Shown here piece by piece: positions 25,918-34,326 of a stretch of DNA of 64,000 nucleotides; positions within the stretch are counted from its first letter, which is position 1, and the number at the start of each line of letters is the position of its first letter. A program made the position numbers and the translations under genes. The notes beneath the pieces are model-generated. The model was not told the origin of the DNA and searched no databases. It worked only from the letters and a program-made list of their open reading frames with translations. Origin of the DNA: Streptomyces sp. NBC_00190 (GTDB lineage: Bacteria; Actinomycetota; Actinomycetes; Streptomycetales; Streptomycetaceae); assembly GCF_036203305.1 (NCBI RefSeq), contig NZ_CP108131.1, positions 2,480,001 through 2,544,000 on the forward strand, read 5' to 3'.

Positions 25918-27357
25918 ATGACGGAACGACCTGCCCAGCGCGTCCCCAACAGGCAGCTCGCGACACTGATCGCGGAAGCCGGGTTCTCCAACGCCGGGCT
26001 CGCCCGCCGCGTCGACCAGCTAGGCCTGGAGCACGGTCTCGATCTGCGCTACGACAAGACCTCCGTGACCCGGTGGCTGCGCGGCCAGCAGCCGCGCGGA
26101 ACCACCCCCGCGCTCATCGCCGAGGTCTTCACCAGACGCCTCGGCCGACGGCTCTCCGCGCAGGACCTGGGCCTGGACGCGTGCGCTCCCGTGTACGCGG
26201 GACTGGAGTTCGCGGCCACCCCGGAGGAGGCCGTCGACATCGCGAGCGGGCTGTGGCGCAAGGACTCGGGCTCCCACGCCGAGCTCCGGAAGATCGCCTT
26301 CACCCCGGCCGGGCTCGTCGTGCCCAGCCGGGACTGGCTGATCGGGCGGGCCGACGAACGGGTGGGGCGGGGCGCGGAGCCGTCCGTGGTCCGGGTCCCC
26401 GTGCAGGGTCGGGCCGCGGTGCCCCGGCAGCGGCAGATCGACCGCGCGCCCGGGCAGCGGGTGACGGGCGGGGACATCGCGGCACTGCGCTCGGTGAGCG
26501 AGCTGTTCCGCACCCTGGACCACGCCTACGGCGGCGGGCACGCCCGGCAGGCGCTCGTGCGCTACCTGGAGCACGAGGCCGAGCCGATGCTCCGCGGGAC
26601 CTACGGGGAGACCACCGGGCGGCGGCTGTTCTCGGCCGCCGCCGATCTGACCCGGCTCGCGGGCTGGACCTCGTACGACATCGCCGCGCACGGACTCGCC
26701 CAGCGGTACTTCGTGCAGGCACTGCGCCTGGCGCAGGCGGCCGGGGACCGCCCGTACGGCTCGTACGTGCTGGTCACCATGAGCCGGCAGGCGGTCTACC
26801 TGGGCCACGGCCGGGAGGCGGTGCAGCTGGCCCGCGTCGCCCAGCAGGGCGTCGGCTCCGGCCCGCCGCCGGTGGTGCAGGCGCTGCTGCACTCGGCGGA
26901 GGCGCGCGGGCACGCGGTGCTCGGCGAGGTACGGGCGGCGACGGCCTCGCTGGTGCGCGCCGAGCGGGCGATCGGCGCGGCCCGGCCCGGGGACGACGTG
27001 CCGCACTGGGCGCGGTACTTCGACGAGGCGCAGCTGGCCGACGAGTTCGGGCACTGCCACCGGGACCTGCAGCAGTACCGGGCTTCGGCGCAGCACGCGG
27101 AGCGCTCGCTGCAGTTGCGGGCGCCGGGGTTCGCGCGGTCCCGGCTGTTCTGCCGGGTGGTGCTGGCCACGGCGCGGCTGGGGCTGGGTGAGCTGGACCA
27201 GGCGTGCGCGCTGGGCGCCGAGGCGGCGCAGCAGGCGATGGAGATGCGGTCGGTGCGCGCGGTGGAGTACGTACGGGACTTCGAGCGCCGGCTGGAGCCG
27301 TACCGCGACGCCTCGGCCGTGCGGAGCTACCGCGACCGGGTCGCGGCCTTGTCGTGA
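25918..27357 (+). CDS. HTH plus helical-repeat (TPR-like) regulator
   Basis: A 479-residue cytoplasmic protein. The N-terminus (RQLATLIAEAGFSNAGLARR, then YDKTSVTRWLRGQQPRG) looks like a DNA-binding helix-turn-helix. The remainder is a long row of amphipathic helices with TPR-like spacing (FRTLDHAYGGGHARQALVRY, AVQLARVAQQG, HAVLGEVRAATASLVRAERA). Streptomyces has several such developmental regulators (NsdA-like), but I cannot say which this is. The start could be ATG 25918 or GTG 25909, since AGGAG lies 12 or 3 nt upstream. The 161 bp since the divergent zinc-ribbon gene must hold its promoter. Confidence 0.75.
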   Translation: MTERPAQRVPNRQLATLIAEAGFSNAGLARRVDQLGLEHGLDLRYDKTSVTRWLRGQQPRGTTPALIAEVFTRRLGRRLSAQDLGLDACAPVYAGLEFAATPEEAVDIASGLWRKDSGSHAELRKIAFTPAGLVVPSRDWLIGRADERVGRGAEPSVVRVPVQGRAAVPRQRQIDRAPGQRVTGGDIAALRSVSELFRTLDHAYGGGHARQALVRYLEHEAEPMLRGTYGETTGRRLFSAAADLTRLAGWTSYDIAAHGLAQRYFVQALRLAQAAGDRPYGSYVLVTMSRQAVYLGHGREAVQLARVAQQGVGSGPPPVVQALLHSAEARGHAVLGEVRAATASLVRAERAIGAARPGDDVPHWARYFDEAQLADEFGHCHRDLQQYRASAQHAERSLQLRAPGFARSRLFCRVVLATARLGLGELDQACALGAEAAQQAMEMRSVRAVEYVRDFERRLEPYRDASAVRSYRDRVAALS

Positions 27358-27422
27358 ACCCGGGGCCCGGCTCCCCCGTGCGATGCCGGGCCCCTCATCG
27401 CGCCAGGAGGGGTGTGGCTGCC

Positions 27423-28670
27423 TCAGGCCGCCACCGGGAGTACGGGCTCCGGCGCCGCCGGGAGCGGGATGCCGAAGTCGCGCAGGACGGCGGTGGTGGC
27501 GCGGCGGGCCGAGTGGAGGGCGCCCTGGACGGTGTTCGTGTCGCGGTGGTCCCCGCACACGTACAGCCCGGCCAGGACGCGCACCGGGCGGCGCACGTCG
27601 TACGGCGGGGGCATGGCGGGGACGGCCTCCGGGGTGTGGTGGACGGCCAGCAGCTCCCAGTCCCGGGTGCTGGTGTCGTAGAGCCGGGCGAGGCGCGAGG
27701 CGACCGTACGCGTGGGCGGCGGCGGGCCGAGCACGGTGGTGGTGACCAGGCTCCGGCCGGCCGGGGCCCGCGTCGGGTCGACCGCGCTCATCACGGTGGT
27801 GTGCGAGACGGGCCACTTGGGGTCGCCGTCCAGCAGCAGCGACCCGTCCCAGGGCAGGGGCGCGGCGGTGGCGTGGTGCAGGACGGTGACCTCGTGGAAG
27901 CCGGGCACCCGCAGGCCGGGCAGGAGTTCGGCGGCGGCCCGGGCCCCGGTGGCCAGAAGCACGGAGCGGCAGCCGAAGTCGCCGTGCTCCTCGGTGGTGA
28001 CGAGGTTGGTCGCCACCGACCGGACCCGGACCCCGGTGCGGACGGTGCCGGGCGGCAGGGCGCCGGCGAGCAGGTCGGGCAGGGCCGCCGCCCCTCCCTC
28101 GGGCACGGCGAGGCGGCCGCGGGCGAAGCCGCGCAGGGCGAGGTCGGCGACGCGGCTGGAGGTGGTGAGTTCCGGGTCGCGGAGCAGGGTGGAGAGCAGC
28201 GGCCGGAGCACGCCGGTCACGGTGCGCGGCGGCAGGCCGCGGGTGCGCAATGCTGCGAGCGCGGTGCGTTCGGGCCGGGCGAGCAGGCGTTCCTCGGGCA
28301 GGGCGGCCAGCCGCCCGAGGGCGGCGCTGAGGCGCGCCTGGTCGAGGGAGCCGCTGGCGAGGGCGCGGGCGGGGGTGAGGGCTCCGGCCCGGAGCTGTTT
28401 GCCGTCGGTGTGGACCAGGACCCCGGGCGCGAAGGACCTCAGCGTGAGGTCCTGGAGGCCGGGGGTGCGTTCGAGCTCCGTGTACGAGGTGTTGAGCAAC
28501 TGGCCGATCCGGTCCAGCCGGAACCCGTCGGCCGAAACGGTGGCCATCCGGCCGCCGGGGTCGCCCGCGGCCTCCAGGACGGTGACCGTGACCCCCGCTG
28601 CGATCAGGTGGTGCGCGGCCGCGAGTCCTGAGACTCCGGCTCCTACGATGACGACGTCCGCATTGAGCAC
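27423..28670 (-). CDS. FAD-dependent oxidoreductase, amine-oxidase/phytoene-desaturase-like
   Basis: A 415-residue flavoprotein. The dinucleotide fold reads DVVIVGAGVSGLAAAHHL, then VLEAAGDPGGRMAT. The C-terminal GLYVCGDHRDTNTVQGALHS is the second FAD-binding motif of the amine oxidase/protoporphyrinogen oxidase superfamily. The substrate is unknown. GTG 28670 follows GGGGAGGGG. An array of seven helically phased 10-11 bp repeats lies 88-161 bp upstream, which may regulate it. It is downstream of the TIGR01777 gene on the same strand. Confidence 0.88.
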   Translation of the reverse strand: MLNADVVIVGAGVSGLAAAHHLIAAGVTVTVLEAAGDPGGRMATVSADGFRLDRIGQLLNTSYTELERTPGLQDLTLRSFAPGVLVHTDGKQLRAGALTPARALASGSLDQARLSAALGRLAALPEERLLARPERTALAALRTRGLPPRTVTGVLRPLLSTLLRDPELTTSSRVADLALRGFARGRLAVPEGGAAALPDLLAGALPPGTVRTGVRVRSVATNLVTTEEHGDFGCRSVLLATGARAAAELLPGLRVPGFHEVTVLHHATAAPLPWDGSLLLDGDPKWPVSHTTVMSAVDPTRAPAGRSLVTTTVLGPPPPTRTVASRLARLYDTSTRDWELLAVHHTPEAVPAMPPPYDVRRPVRVLAGLYVCGDHRDTNTVQGALHSARRATTAVLRDFGIPLPAAPEPVLPVAA

Positions 28671-28757
28671 GTGCCCCTCCCCGAGGTCGGCGCGGCTGTG
28701 TGGGAGTCCTTCTTCCCCCAACGGGCACCAGGGGAACCCGAGTTCGACCGGGTATTA

Positions 28758-28831
28758 CGGTCGGATCCGGTCGCACGGCGGTCGCATCCGGGTCACGAAC
28801 GGTCGCACGGCGGTCGTACGGCGGTCGCACG
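28758..28831. repeat. seven tandem 10-11 bp repeats, helical spacing
   Basis: Imperfect units of the type CGGTCGCACGG start at 28758, 28768, 28779, 28789, 28800, 28811 and 28822. The mean period is about 10.6 bp, one DNA turn. The array fills the gap between the TIGR01777 stop and the oxidoreductase promoter region. Confidence 0.7.
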
Positions 28832-28834
28832 CCC

Positions 28835-29722
28835 CTACATGGCGGCGCGGATGGCCTGCTCGATGCCGGGGTCGCGGAAGACGAAGCCGGACTCCAGCAG
28901 CCGGGCGGGCACGGCCCGCTGACTGCCGGTCACGTCCTCGGCGAACTCCCCGAGCACGACGCGCAGGGCCACCGCCGGTACGGGCAGCAGCGCGGGCCGG
29001 TGCAGCACCCGGGCCATGGCGGCCGTGACCTGGCGGTTGGTCAGCGGCTCGGGGGCCGTGAGGTTGACGGGGCCTTCGAGGGAGGGGGTGTCGATGATGT
29101 GGCGCAGGGCCGCGATCTCGTCCCGGAGGGAGATGTACGACCAGTACTGGCGGCCGTTGCCGAGCCGGCCGCCGATGCCGGCGCGGAACACCGGGAACAG
29201 CCGGCCCCAGGCTCCGCCCTCGCGGGCGACGACGAGGCCGGTACGGGCGAAGGCGGTCCGGATCCCGGCGGCCCGGGCGGGCTGCGCGGCCGCCTCCCAC
29301 TCCACGCAGACCGAGGGCAGGAAGCCGTGCCCGGCGGGGGCGTCCTCGTCGACGGTGCGGTCGCCGGTGTCCCCGTAATAGCCGACGGCCGAACCGCTGA
29401 CGAACACGGCGGGCGGCTCGTCGAGGGCGGCGAGGGCGTTCGCGATCGTGGCGGTGCCCAGTACCCGGCTGTCGCGGATCTCCCTCTTGTACGCGGAGGT
29501 CCACCGGTGCTCCCCGACCCCGGCCCCGGCCAGATGCACGACGGCCCCGCAGCCGGCCAGCCCGCCGGGGTCGACGTGGCCGCGGGCGGGATCCCACCGC
29601 GCCTCGTCCGCGGACGTGGGCTCCCGTCGCACGAACCGGACCACCTCGTGCCCGTCTTCCCGGAGGGACCGCACGAGGGCGCTGCCGATGAGCCCGGTCG
29701 AACCAGTGACTGCGATGCGCAT
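28835..29722 (-). CDS. TIGR01777 family NAD-dependent epimerase (YfcH-like)
   Basis: A 295-residue extended-SDR protein. It has MRIAVTGSTGLIGSALVRSL, VVHLAGAGVG, FVSGSAVGYYGDTGDRTVDE and a C-terminal DUF1731 block (AVPARLLESGFVFRDPGIEQ). The family is widespread but its reaction is unsettled. ATG 29722 has AGGATGGGGG just upstream. The next gene on this strand (the oxidoreductase) is separated by the phased-repeat array. Confidence 0.92.
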   Translation of the reverse strand: MRIAVTGSTGLIGSALVRSLREDGHEVVRFVRREPTSADEARWDPARGHVDPGGLAGCGAVVHLAGAGVGEHRWTSAYKREIRDSRVLGTATIANALAALDEPPAVFVSGSAVGYYGDTGDRTVDEDAPAGHGFLPSVCVEWEAAAQPARAAGIRTAFARTGLVVAREGGAWGRLFPVFRAGIGGRLGNGRQYWSYISLRDEIAALRHIIDTPSLEGPVNLTAPEPLTNRQVTAAMARVLHRPALLPVPAVALRVVLGEFAEDVTGSQRAVPARLLESGFVFRDPGIEQAIRAAM

Positions 29723-29779
29723 GCCCCCATCCTGGCGGATCCGCCCCCGCCCCGGCACGGAGCCCGGGCGCGGGCGGGG

Positions 29780-30526
29780 TCAGGTCGCCGTGCCGAGCCA
29801 GGTGCCCACCGCGTAGGTGACGGACATGGCCAGGGCGCCCCCGGCGACGTTGCGCAGGACCGCGCGGAGCGTGGGGGCGCCGCCCAGGCGGGCACTGATC
29901 ACACCGCACAGGGTGAGCGCGGCGAGGACGGCCGCCACCGTGACCGGAACCCGGGCCGACGGCCCGGGAAGCAGGATCGCCAGCAGCGGCAGCAGCGCGC
30001 CCACCGTGAACGCGACGAGACTGGCGAAGGCCGCGTGCCACGGGTTGGCCAGCTCGTCGGGGTTGATGCCGAGCTCCACCCGGGCATGGGCCCGCAGCGC
30101 GTCCCGTTCCGTCAGCTGCTCGGCGGCCTCCCGGGCCAGCTGCCGGCTGAGCCCGCGGGCGACCAGCAGGTCGGTGAGTTCGTCGAGCTCCGCCTCCGGT
30201 TCCTCGGCCAGCTCCCGCCGTTCCAAGTCCAGCGCGGCCCGTTCGGAGTCCCGCTGCGAGCTGACGGAGACGTACTCCCCCGCCGCCATGGACAGCGATC
30301 CCGACAGCAGTCCGGCGACGCCCGCCGCCAGGATCGCCGCGCGTGAGGTGGTGGCCCCGGCCATGCCGACCACCAGGCCGGCGGTGGAGATGATCCCGTC
30401 GTTGGCGCCGAGCACCCCCGCCCGCAGCCAGTTCAGCCGTGTGCTGATCTCCGCGCTCTGCGAGCCGCCGCCACCGCTGCCGTGGGCCTCGATGTGCGCC
30501 CGTGTCGGGGAATCGTCTTCCGTCAC
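29780..30526 (-). CDS. VIT1/CCC1 family membrane transporter
   Basis: A 248-residue membrane protein of the vacuolar iron transporter family. The signatures are WLRAGVLGANDGIISTAGLVVG, LLSGSLSMAAGEYVSVSSQRD and the cytoplasmic ERRELAEEPEAELDELTDLL acidic region used for metal binding. Two or three more helices follow. Plants and yeast use it for Fe/Mn sequestration; in bacteria efflux is likely but unproven. GTG 30526 is the start. It diverges from the SpoIIE-type phosphatase. Confidence 0.9.
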   Translation of the reverse strand: MTEDDSPTRAHIEAHGSGGGGSQSAEISTRLNWLRAGVLGANDGIISTAGLVVGMAGATTSRAAILAAGVAGLLSGSLSMAAGEYVSVSSQRDSERAALDLERRELAEEPEAELDELTDLLVARGLSRQLAREAAEQLTERDALRAHARVELGINPDELANPWHAAFASLVAFTVGALLPLLAILLPGPSARVPVTVAAVLAALTLCGVISARLGGAPTLRAVLRNVAGGALAMSVTYAVGTWLGTAT

Positions 30527-30613
30527 GCCACCACTGTCGCGGCAGGGGACCGGCAGGGCCACCCGGCCGCCGGTCCGGGTGCGCGGGCCCGCCCCCCGTA
30601 CCAGGGTGGAGGT

Positions 30614-31708
30614 GTGAGAGGCGGACGCGAGGAACCGGGCAGGCTGCACGGGGAGCCGCCGCCGCGCTGGGCCCGGATCGCGCCCGCGGCGGCCCTGGTG
30701 GGGCTGGTCCTCGCGCAGATGCTCACCCCGGGCGACGTCGAGCTCGGGTTCTTCCTGGCCGGTCTGCCACCGGTGGCCGCCTTCGCGTACGGGCCGGGCG
30801 GGACCGCGTTCTTCGCCGCGCTCGTCCTCGTACTGCTGGGATCGCCCTCCCTCGGTGTCGGCCACGCGCGGGGGACGGACCTGGCCACGGTGGCCGTCAT
30901 CGGGCTGCTGAGCGTGGTGATCGCCTGGGTCCGGCAGCGCCGGGACACGCAGCTGGTCAGCGTGCGGACGGTGGCGGAGGCGGCTCAGCTGGCGGTCCTC
31001 CCGCCGCTGCCGGAACAGGTGGGTCCGGTGCGCTGCTCCGGCCTCTACCGGGCGGCGCAGCACGGCACCCTGGTCGGCGGCGACCTGTACGACGTACGGG
31101 CGGGACCGCACGGGGTGCGGGCGCTGGTCGCCGACGTGCAGGGGCACGGCCTGGCGGCGGTCGCCACGGTGGCGGCGCTGCTCGGGGCCTTCCGCGAGGG
31201 GGTGCTCGACGACGCCGGGCTGGCGGCGGTCGCGGCCCGGCTGGACCGGCGGTTGGTCGCAGACTCGGCGGCCGCCTCCGACGAGCACCCCGAGCTGTTC
31301 GCGACGGCGCTGCTGCTGGAGTTCCCGCCCGGGCTGGACTTCGTACGGCTCGTCTCGTGCGGGCATCCGCCCGCGCTGCGGCTGCGCGGGCCGGCGGTCG
31401 ACGAGGTGGCCGTGGAGCCGGGGCCGCCGCTGGGCCTGGGGCTCGCGGGTCTGACCCTGCCGCCGGTTGCCGAGCTGGCGGTGCGGCCAGGGGACCGGTT
31501 CCTGCTGCACACCGACGGGGTGACGGAGGCCCGGGACGTGTCGGGGCAGTTCTATCCGCTGTCCGCGCGGCTGCCCGTGATGGCGAGGGAGCCGGCGGGC
31601 CTGGTGGGGGCGGTGTGGCGGGACCTCGCGGCCTTCACGGACGGCGGCCCGCGTGACGACGTGGCCCTGCTGCTGCTGACACTTCCCGGCCCGGCGGGCG
31701 CGGAATGA
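30614..31708 (+). CDS. membrane-anchored SpoIIE-type PP2C phosphatase
   Basis: A 364-residue protein with three to four N-terminal membrane segments (residues 20-105). The cytoplasmic SpoIIE domain follows: QLAVLPPLPEQVG, LVGGDLYDVRAGPHGVRALVADVQGHG, LVSCGHPPALRL, FLLHTDGVTEARD and DGGPRDDVALLLL. The Asp residues of GDLYD, ADVQGHG and TDGVTE are the metal ligands. Such enzymes dephosphorylate anti-sigma-factor antagonists, but no partner is in the window. GTG 30614 lies right after GGAGGT. Confidence 0.92.
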   Translation: MRGGREEPGRLHGEPPPRWARIAPAAALVGLVLAQMLTPGDVELGFFLAGLPPVAAFAYGPGGTAFFAALVLVLLGSPSLGVGHARGTDLATVAVIGLLSVVIAWVRQRRDTQLVSVRTVAEAAQLAVLPPLPEQVGPVRCSGLYRAAQHGTLVGGDLYDVRAGPHGVRALVADVQGHGLAAVATVAALLGAFREGVLDDAGLAAVAARLDRRLVADSAAASDEHPELFATALLLEFPPGLDFVRLVSCGHPPALRLRGPAVDEVAVEPGPPLGLGLAGLTLPPVAELAVRPGDRFLLHTDGVTEARDVSGQFYPLSARLPVMAREPAGLVGAVWRDLAAFTDGGPRDDVALLLLTLPGPAGAE

Positions 31709-31781
31709 CCTCGACGGGCGCCGAGATGTGTACTGTGCGTAACCAGTGAACACCCACAGTGACGCCAGGATGGGAGTCGCC

Positions 31782-32669
31782 ATGGCCATGCTGCTGATCA
31801 GAGGAAAGTTCAAGGTGGAGGGGGGCGCCAAGCCGGACGGCGACACCCTCCCGTTCATCCCGGACAACGTGGCCGACTGGAAGCTCGTGCCCGGGAGCGA
31901 GAAGATCGTGCCCAAGGCCGACGGCCGCGTGAGCATCCGGCTCGAAGGAATCGACGCGCTGGAGACCCACTACGGCGAGAAGAAGCCGCACATCGAGCAC
32001 CAGCCGCGGGGCCTCGCCCACGAGGCCGCGGACCAGCTGCTGAAGTTCCTCGGGTTCGAGACCGTCCTGCGCGACGAGGACGAGACCGTCGCCACCACGC
32101 CGGACACCGTGAACGGCTGGATCCTCACCCGAGGGGCCGACGACTACGGCCGCTGCGTGGCCTTCGTCGGCAAGGGCACCCCGCCCGTGTACAGCGGCTA
32201 CTGGACCGGGGTCGACGACGACCTGCTGGAGAGGACCGCCAACCACCGCCTGCTCCTGCTCGGCCTGGCCTACCCGACCTTCTACTCGGGCCTGCCCGAT
32301 TACCTGCGCGAACTCCTCACCGACGCCTCGGAGAAGGCGAGGGCGTCGTCGAAGGGCGTGTGGAAGGCCGACAAGACCCTCACCGGGGTGACGGTCCACG
32401 GAATGGCCTCGCTCACGGACGACGACACCGGCGCGGTGATCCTGCCGAAGCTGTTCCGCCGCCTGAAGGACTACCTGGACTTCAAGGCTCCCGACGCGTC
32501 ACTGGACTGCTTCCGCGCCTATCTGGCAGGAGCCGCGGACGACGAGTACCGCCTCCTGCCCGACTCCGGGAAGCTCCTGCGCGGTATGCACCACATCGTC
32601 GAGGTCACCGACGACAACACCGTGAGGATGACCCACCCTTCCCGGGACATCGTCTTCAAGGAGAAGTGA
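31782..32669 (+). CDS. staphylococcal-nuclease-like (SNase) domain protein
   Basis: A 295-residue protein without a signal peptide. The N-terminal half has KVEGGAKPDGDTLPFIP and SIRLEGIDALETHY, which resemble the DGDT and R-x-x-GID-x-x-E motifs of thermonuclease-fold enzymes; ASSKGVW also fits. The C-terminal part is not recognised. An intracellular nuclease is possible but not certain. ATG 31782 has GGGAG 5 nt upstream, and upstream in-frame starts lack one. A hairpin after the stop ends the unit. Confidence 0.7.
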   Translation: MAMLLIRGKFKVEGGAKPDGDTLPFIPDNVADWKLVPGSEKIVPKADGRVSIRLEGIDALETHYGEKKPHIEHQPRGLAHEAADQLLKFLGFETVLRDEDETVATTPDTVNGWILTRGADDYGRCVAFVGKGTPPVYSGYWTGVDDDLLERTANHRLLLLGLAYPTFYSGLPDYLRELLTDASEKARASSKGVWKADKTLTGVTVHGMASLTDDDTGAVILPKLFRRLKDYLDFKAPDASLDCFRAYLAGAADDEYRLLPDSGKLLRGMHHIVEVTDDNTVRMTHPSRDIVFKEK

Positions 32670-32677
32670 GCGGGAGC

Positions 32678-32703
32678 CCGCCGGGACCGTGGCCCCGGCG
32701 GGT
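32678..32703 (+). terminator. hairpin after the SNase-like gene
   Basis: CCCGCCGG pairs with CCGGCGGG around a short loop, beginning about 10 nt after the stop and ahead of the convergent small gene. Confidence 0.5.
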
Positions 32704-32727
32704 CGACGCCCGCCCCGCTCGGCGGGG

Positions 32728-32982
32728 TCAGCCGGCGCTGACGATGAACGCGCGCACCATCTTGCAGGTGACATTGGACGGCCGGTGGATCCCCGTCCGG
32801 ACGGCCATCGTCCGGATCTTCCGGTTGGTGGCGCGCCGGGCGTCATAAGTCCCCGAGTCGAGCAGGGATATCGCCAGCCGCATCGCCTTCAGCCGACGGT
32901 TGTGGCTCTCGTACCACTCGCGGGGCAGCCCCGCCGGCAGCGGCTTCTTCTTGACGTGCGCAATGGTGGTGGCAGTGGCCAT
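32728..32982 (-). CDS. small basic protein of unknown function
   Basis: An 84-residue, strongly basic protein (MATATTIAHVKKKPLPAGLP). It contains REWYESHNRRLKAMRLAISL and DARRATNRKIRTMAVRTG, a helical, Arg-rich layout that could bind nucleic acid. I recognise no family. ATG 32982 has a clear GGGAGG 6 nt upstream, which makes it a credible gene. It diverges from the ArsC-family gene. Confidence 0.65.
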   Translation of the reverse strand: MATATTIAHVKKKPLPAGLPREWYESHNRRLKAMRLAISLLDSGTYDARRATNRKIRTMAVRTGIHRPSNVTCKMVRAFIVSAG

Positions 32983-33088
32983 CTACAGCCTCCCAAACGG
33001 TAGTTGGCTTCCTGTCGTTCTCCCTCGATTTTACCGGCGACCACTGACAAAAGCCCTGGCCGGGCAGGCTCTGGATAGGCTGGGCACC

Positions 33089-33460
33089 ATGGAGATCTGG
33101 ATCAACCCCGCCTGTTCCAAGTGCCGCAGCGCGCTGACCCTGCTGGACGCGGAGGGCGCCGACTACACGGTGCGCCGCTACCTGGAGGACGTGCCCTCCG
33201 AGGACGAGATCCGCGAGGTGCTCGGCCGCCTCGGGCTGGAGCCGTGGGACATCACGCGCACCTCGGACCCGCTGGCCAAGGAGACGGGGGTACCGGACCT
33301 GCCGCGCGAGGAGACCGACGCCGCCCGGGGCCGCTGGATCGCGCACCTGGCCGCGCACCCGAAGCTGATCCAGCGCCCGATCATCACCGCCGAGGACGGC
33401 ACGGCCGTGGTCGCCCGCTCCGAGGAGGCCGTCCGCGAGGCGATGTCCCGCACCGCCTAG
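33089..33460 (+). CDS. ArsC-family reductase (arsenate reductase/Spx fold)
   Basis: A 123-residue thioredoxin-fold protein. The N-terminal NPACSKCR has Cys9 and Cys12, where the family's catalytic Cys sits. The RYLEDVPSEDEIREVLGRLG, LIQRPIITA and VARSEE segments are typical of the glutaredoxin-coupled ArsC group. There is no ars operon nearby, so a stress or thiol role is as likely as arsenate reduction. ATG 33089 has TAGGCT 7 nt upstream, consistent with a leaderless mRNA. Its stop overlaps the convergent methyltransferase stop. Confidence 0.85.
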   Translation: MEIWINPACSKCRSALTLLDAEGADYTVRRYLEDVPSEDEIREVLGRLGLEPWDITRTSDPLAKETGVPDLPREETDAARGRWIAHLAAHPKLIQRPIITAEDGTAVVARSEEAVREAMSRTA

Positions 33461-34272
33461 ACGCGGCGGGCGATGACCTCCATGCACGCGCGGTAGCGCT
33501 CGCTGACCGCGTAGTGCAGGGGCTCGAAACCGTGCTCGGCCAACAGCTCGTAGAGGCGCGGGCGGCTGAAGTTGTGGAAGTGCTCCAGCTCCCCCCAGTA
33601 GGGGTTGGCGTCGGCCGCGTCCAGCAGCCGCCACACCGCGCAGTCGTAGTTGGGCATCGACGCGAAGATCACGCCGTCCTCCCGCAGCAAGCGGTGCGCG
33701 GCGACCAGGCCCTCGCCGGGGTACGGCATGTGCTCCAGCACGTCGGCCAGGCTGATCACGGAGTACCGGCCGGGCGCGTCGAGCGACGTGAGGTCGGCGC
33801 AGTGCGCCTCGATGCCGAGCCGGCGCAGCCCCTCGGCGGTCGAGGGCCGCAGATCGAGGCCTTGGGGCTCGAAGCCCCACTCCTGCGCCGTGAACAGCAG
33901 CGATCCGTTGCCGAAACCGACGTCGAGCCAGCAGCCGTCCGCGACGTAGCGCGCGACGCGCTCCACGATGCGGGCCGAGATGTAGCGGTTCTGCTCGAAC
34001 CCCGCGCCCGGCTGCTGGTTCGGGTTGGTCGAGGAGAAGATCTCCGCCGAGACCTCGTCCGTGAAGTAGCCGTCGGTGAAGACGTGTCCGCAGGGGGCGC
34101 AGCGCATCCAGACGATGGCCGGCCCGACCACCGGCTTGTAGAGCGGATGGCCCGAGCAGTCGCCGGTCCTCAGCGCGGAGATCTCGGCGGCGGAGCAGAG
34201 CGGACAGGCGTCGTACAGCAGACGCGGCTGGCTCGTGACGGGTGGGGCAGCGATGGCTGGACTGGAGGACAT
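33457..34272 (-). CDS. class I SAM methyltransferase with N-terminal zinc-binding motif
   Basis: A 271-residue protein. An N-terminal segment carries CPLC and CAPCGHVF, a likely zinc site as seen before sugar C-methyltransferases. The SAM fold follows with WLDVGFGNGSLLFTAQEWGF, ISLADVLEHMPYPGEGL and LLREDGVIFASMPN. The substrate is unknown. ATG 34272 has no ribosome site, but TATTTT ends 6 nt upstream, a strong -10 for a leaderless transcript. The stop overlaps that of the ArsC-like gene on the other strand. Confidence 0.85.
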   Translation of the reverse strand: MSSSPAIAAPPVTSQPRLLYDACPLCSAAEISALRTGDCSGHPLYKPVVGPAIVWMRCAPCGHVFTDGYFTDEVSAEIFSSTNPNQQPGAGFEQNRYISARIVERVARYVADGCWLDVGFGNGSLLFTAQEWGFEPQGLDLRPSTAEGLRRLGIEAHCADLTSLDAPGRYSVISLADVLEHMPYPGEGLVAAHRLLREDGVIFASMPNYDCAVWRLLDAADANPYWGELEHFHNFSRPRLYELLAEHGFEPLHYAVSERYRACMEVIARRV

Positions 34273-34326
34273 GTCAGGAAAATAAGGGCCGTTTCGGTCG
34301 TCACGGTGGCGGCGCGCTGGACACAC

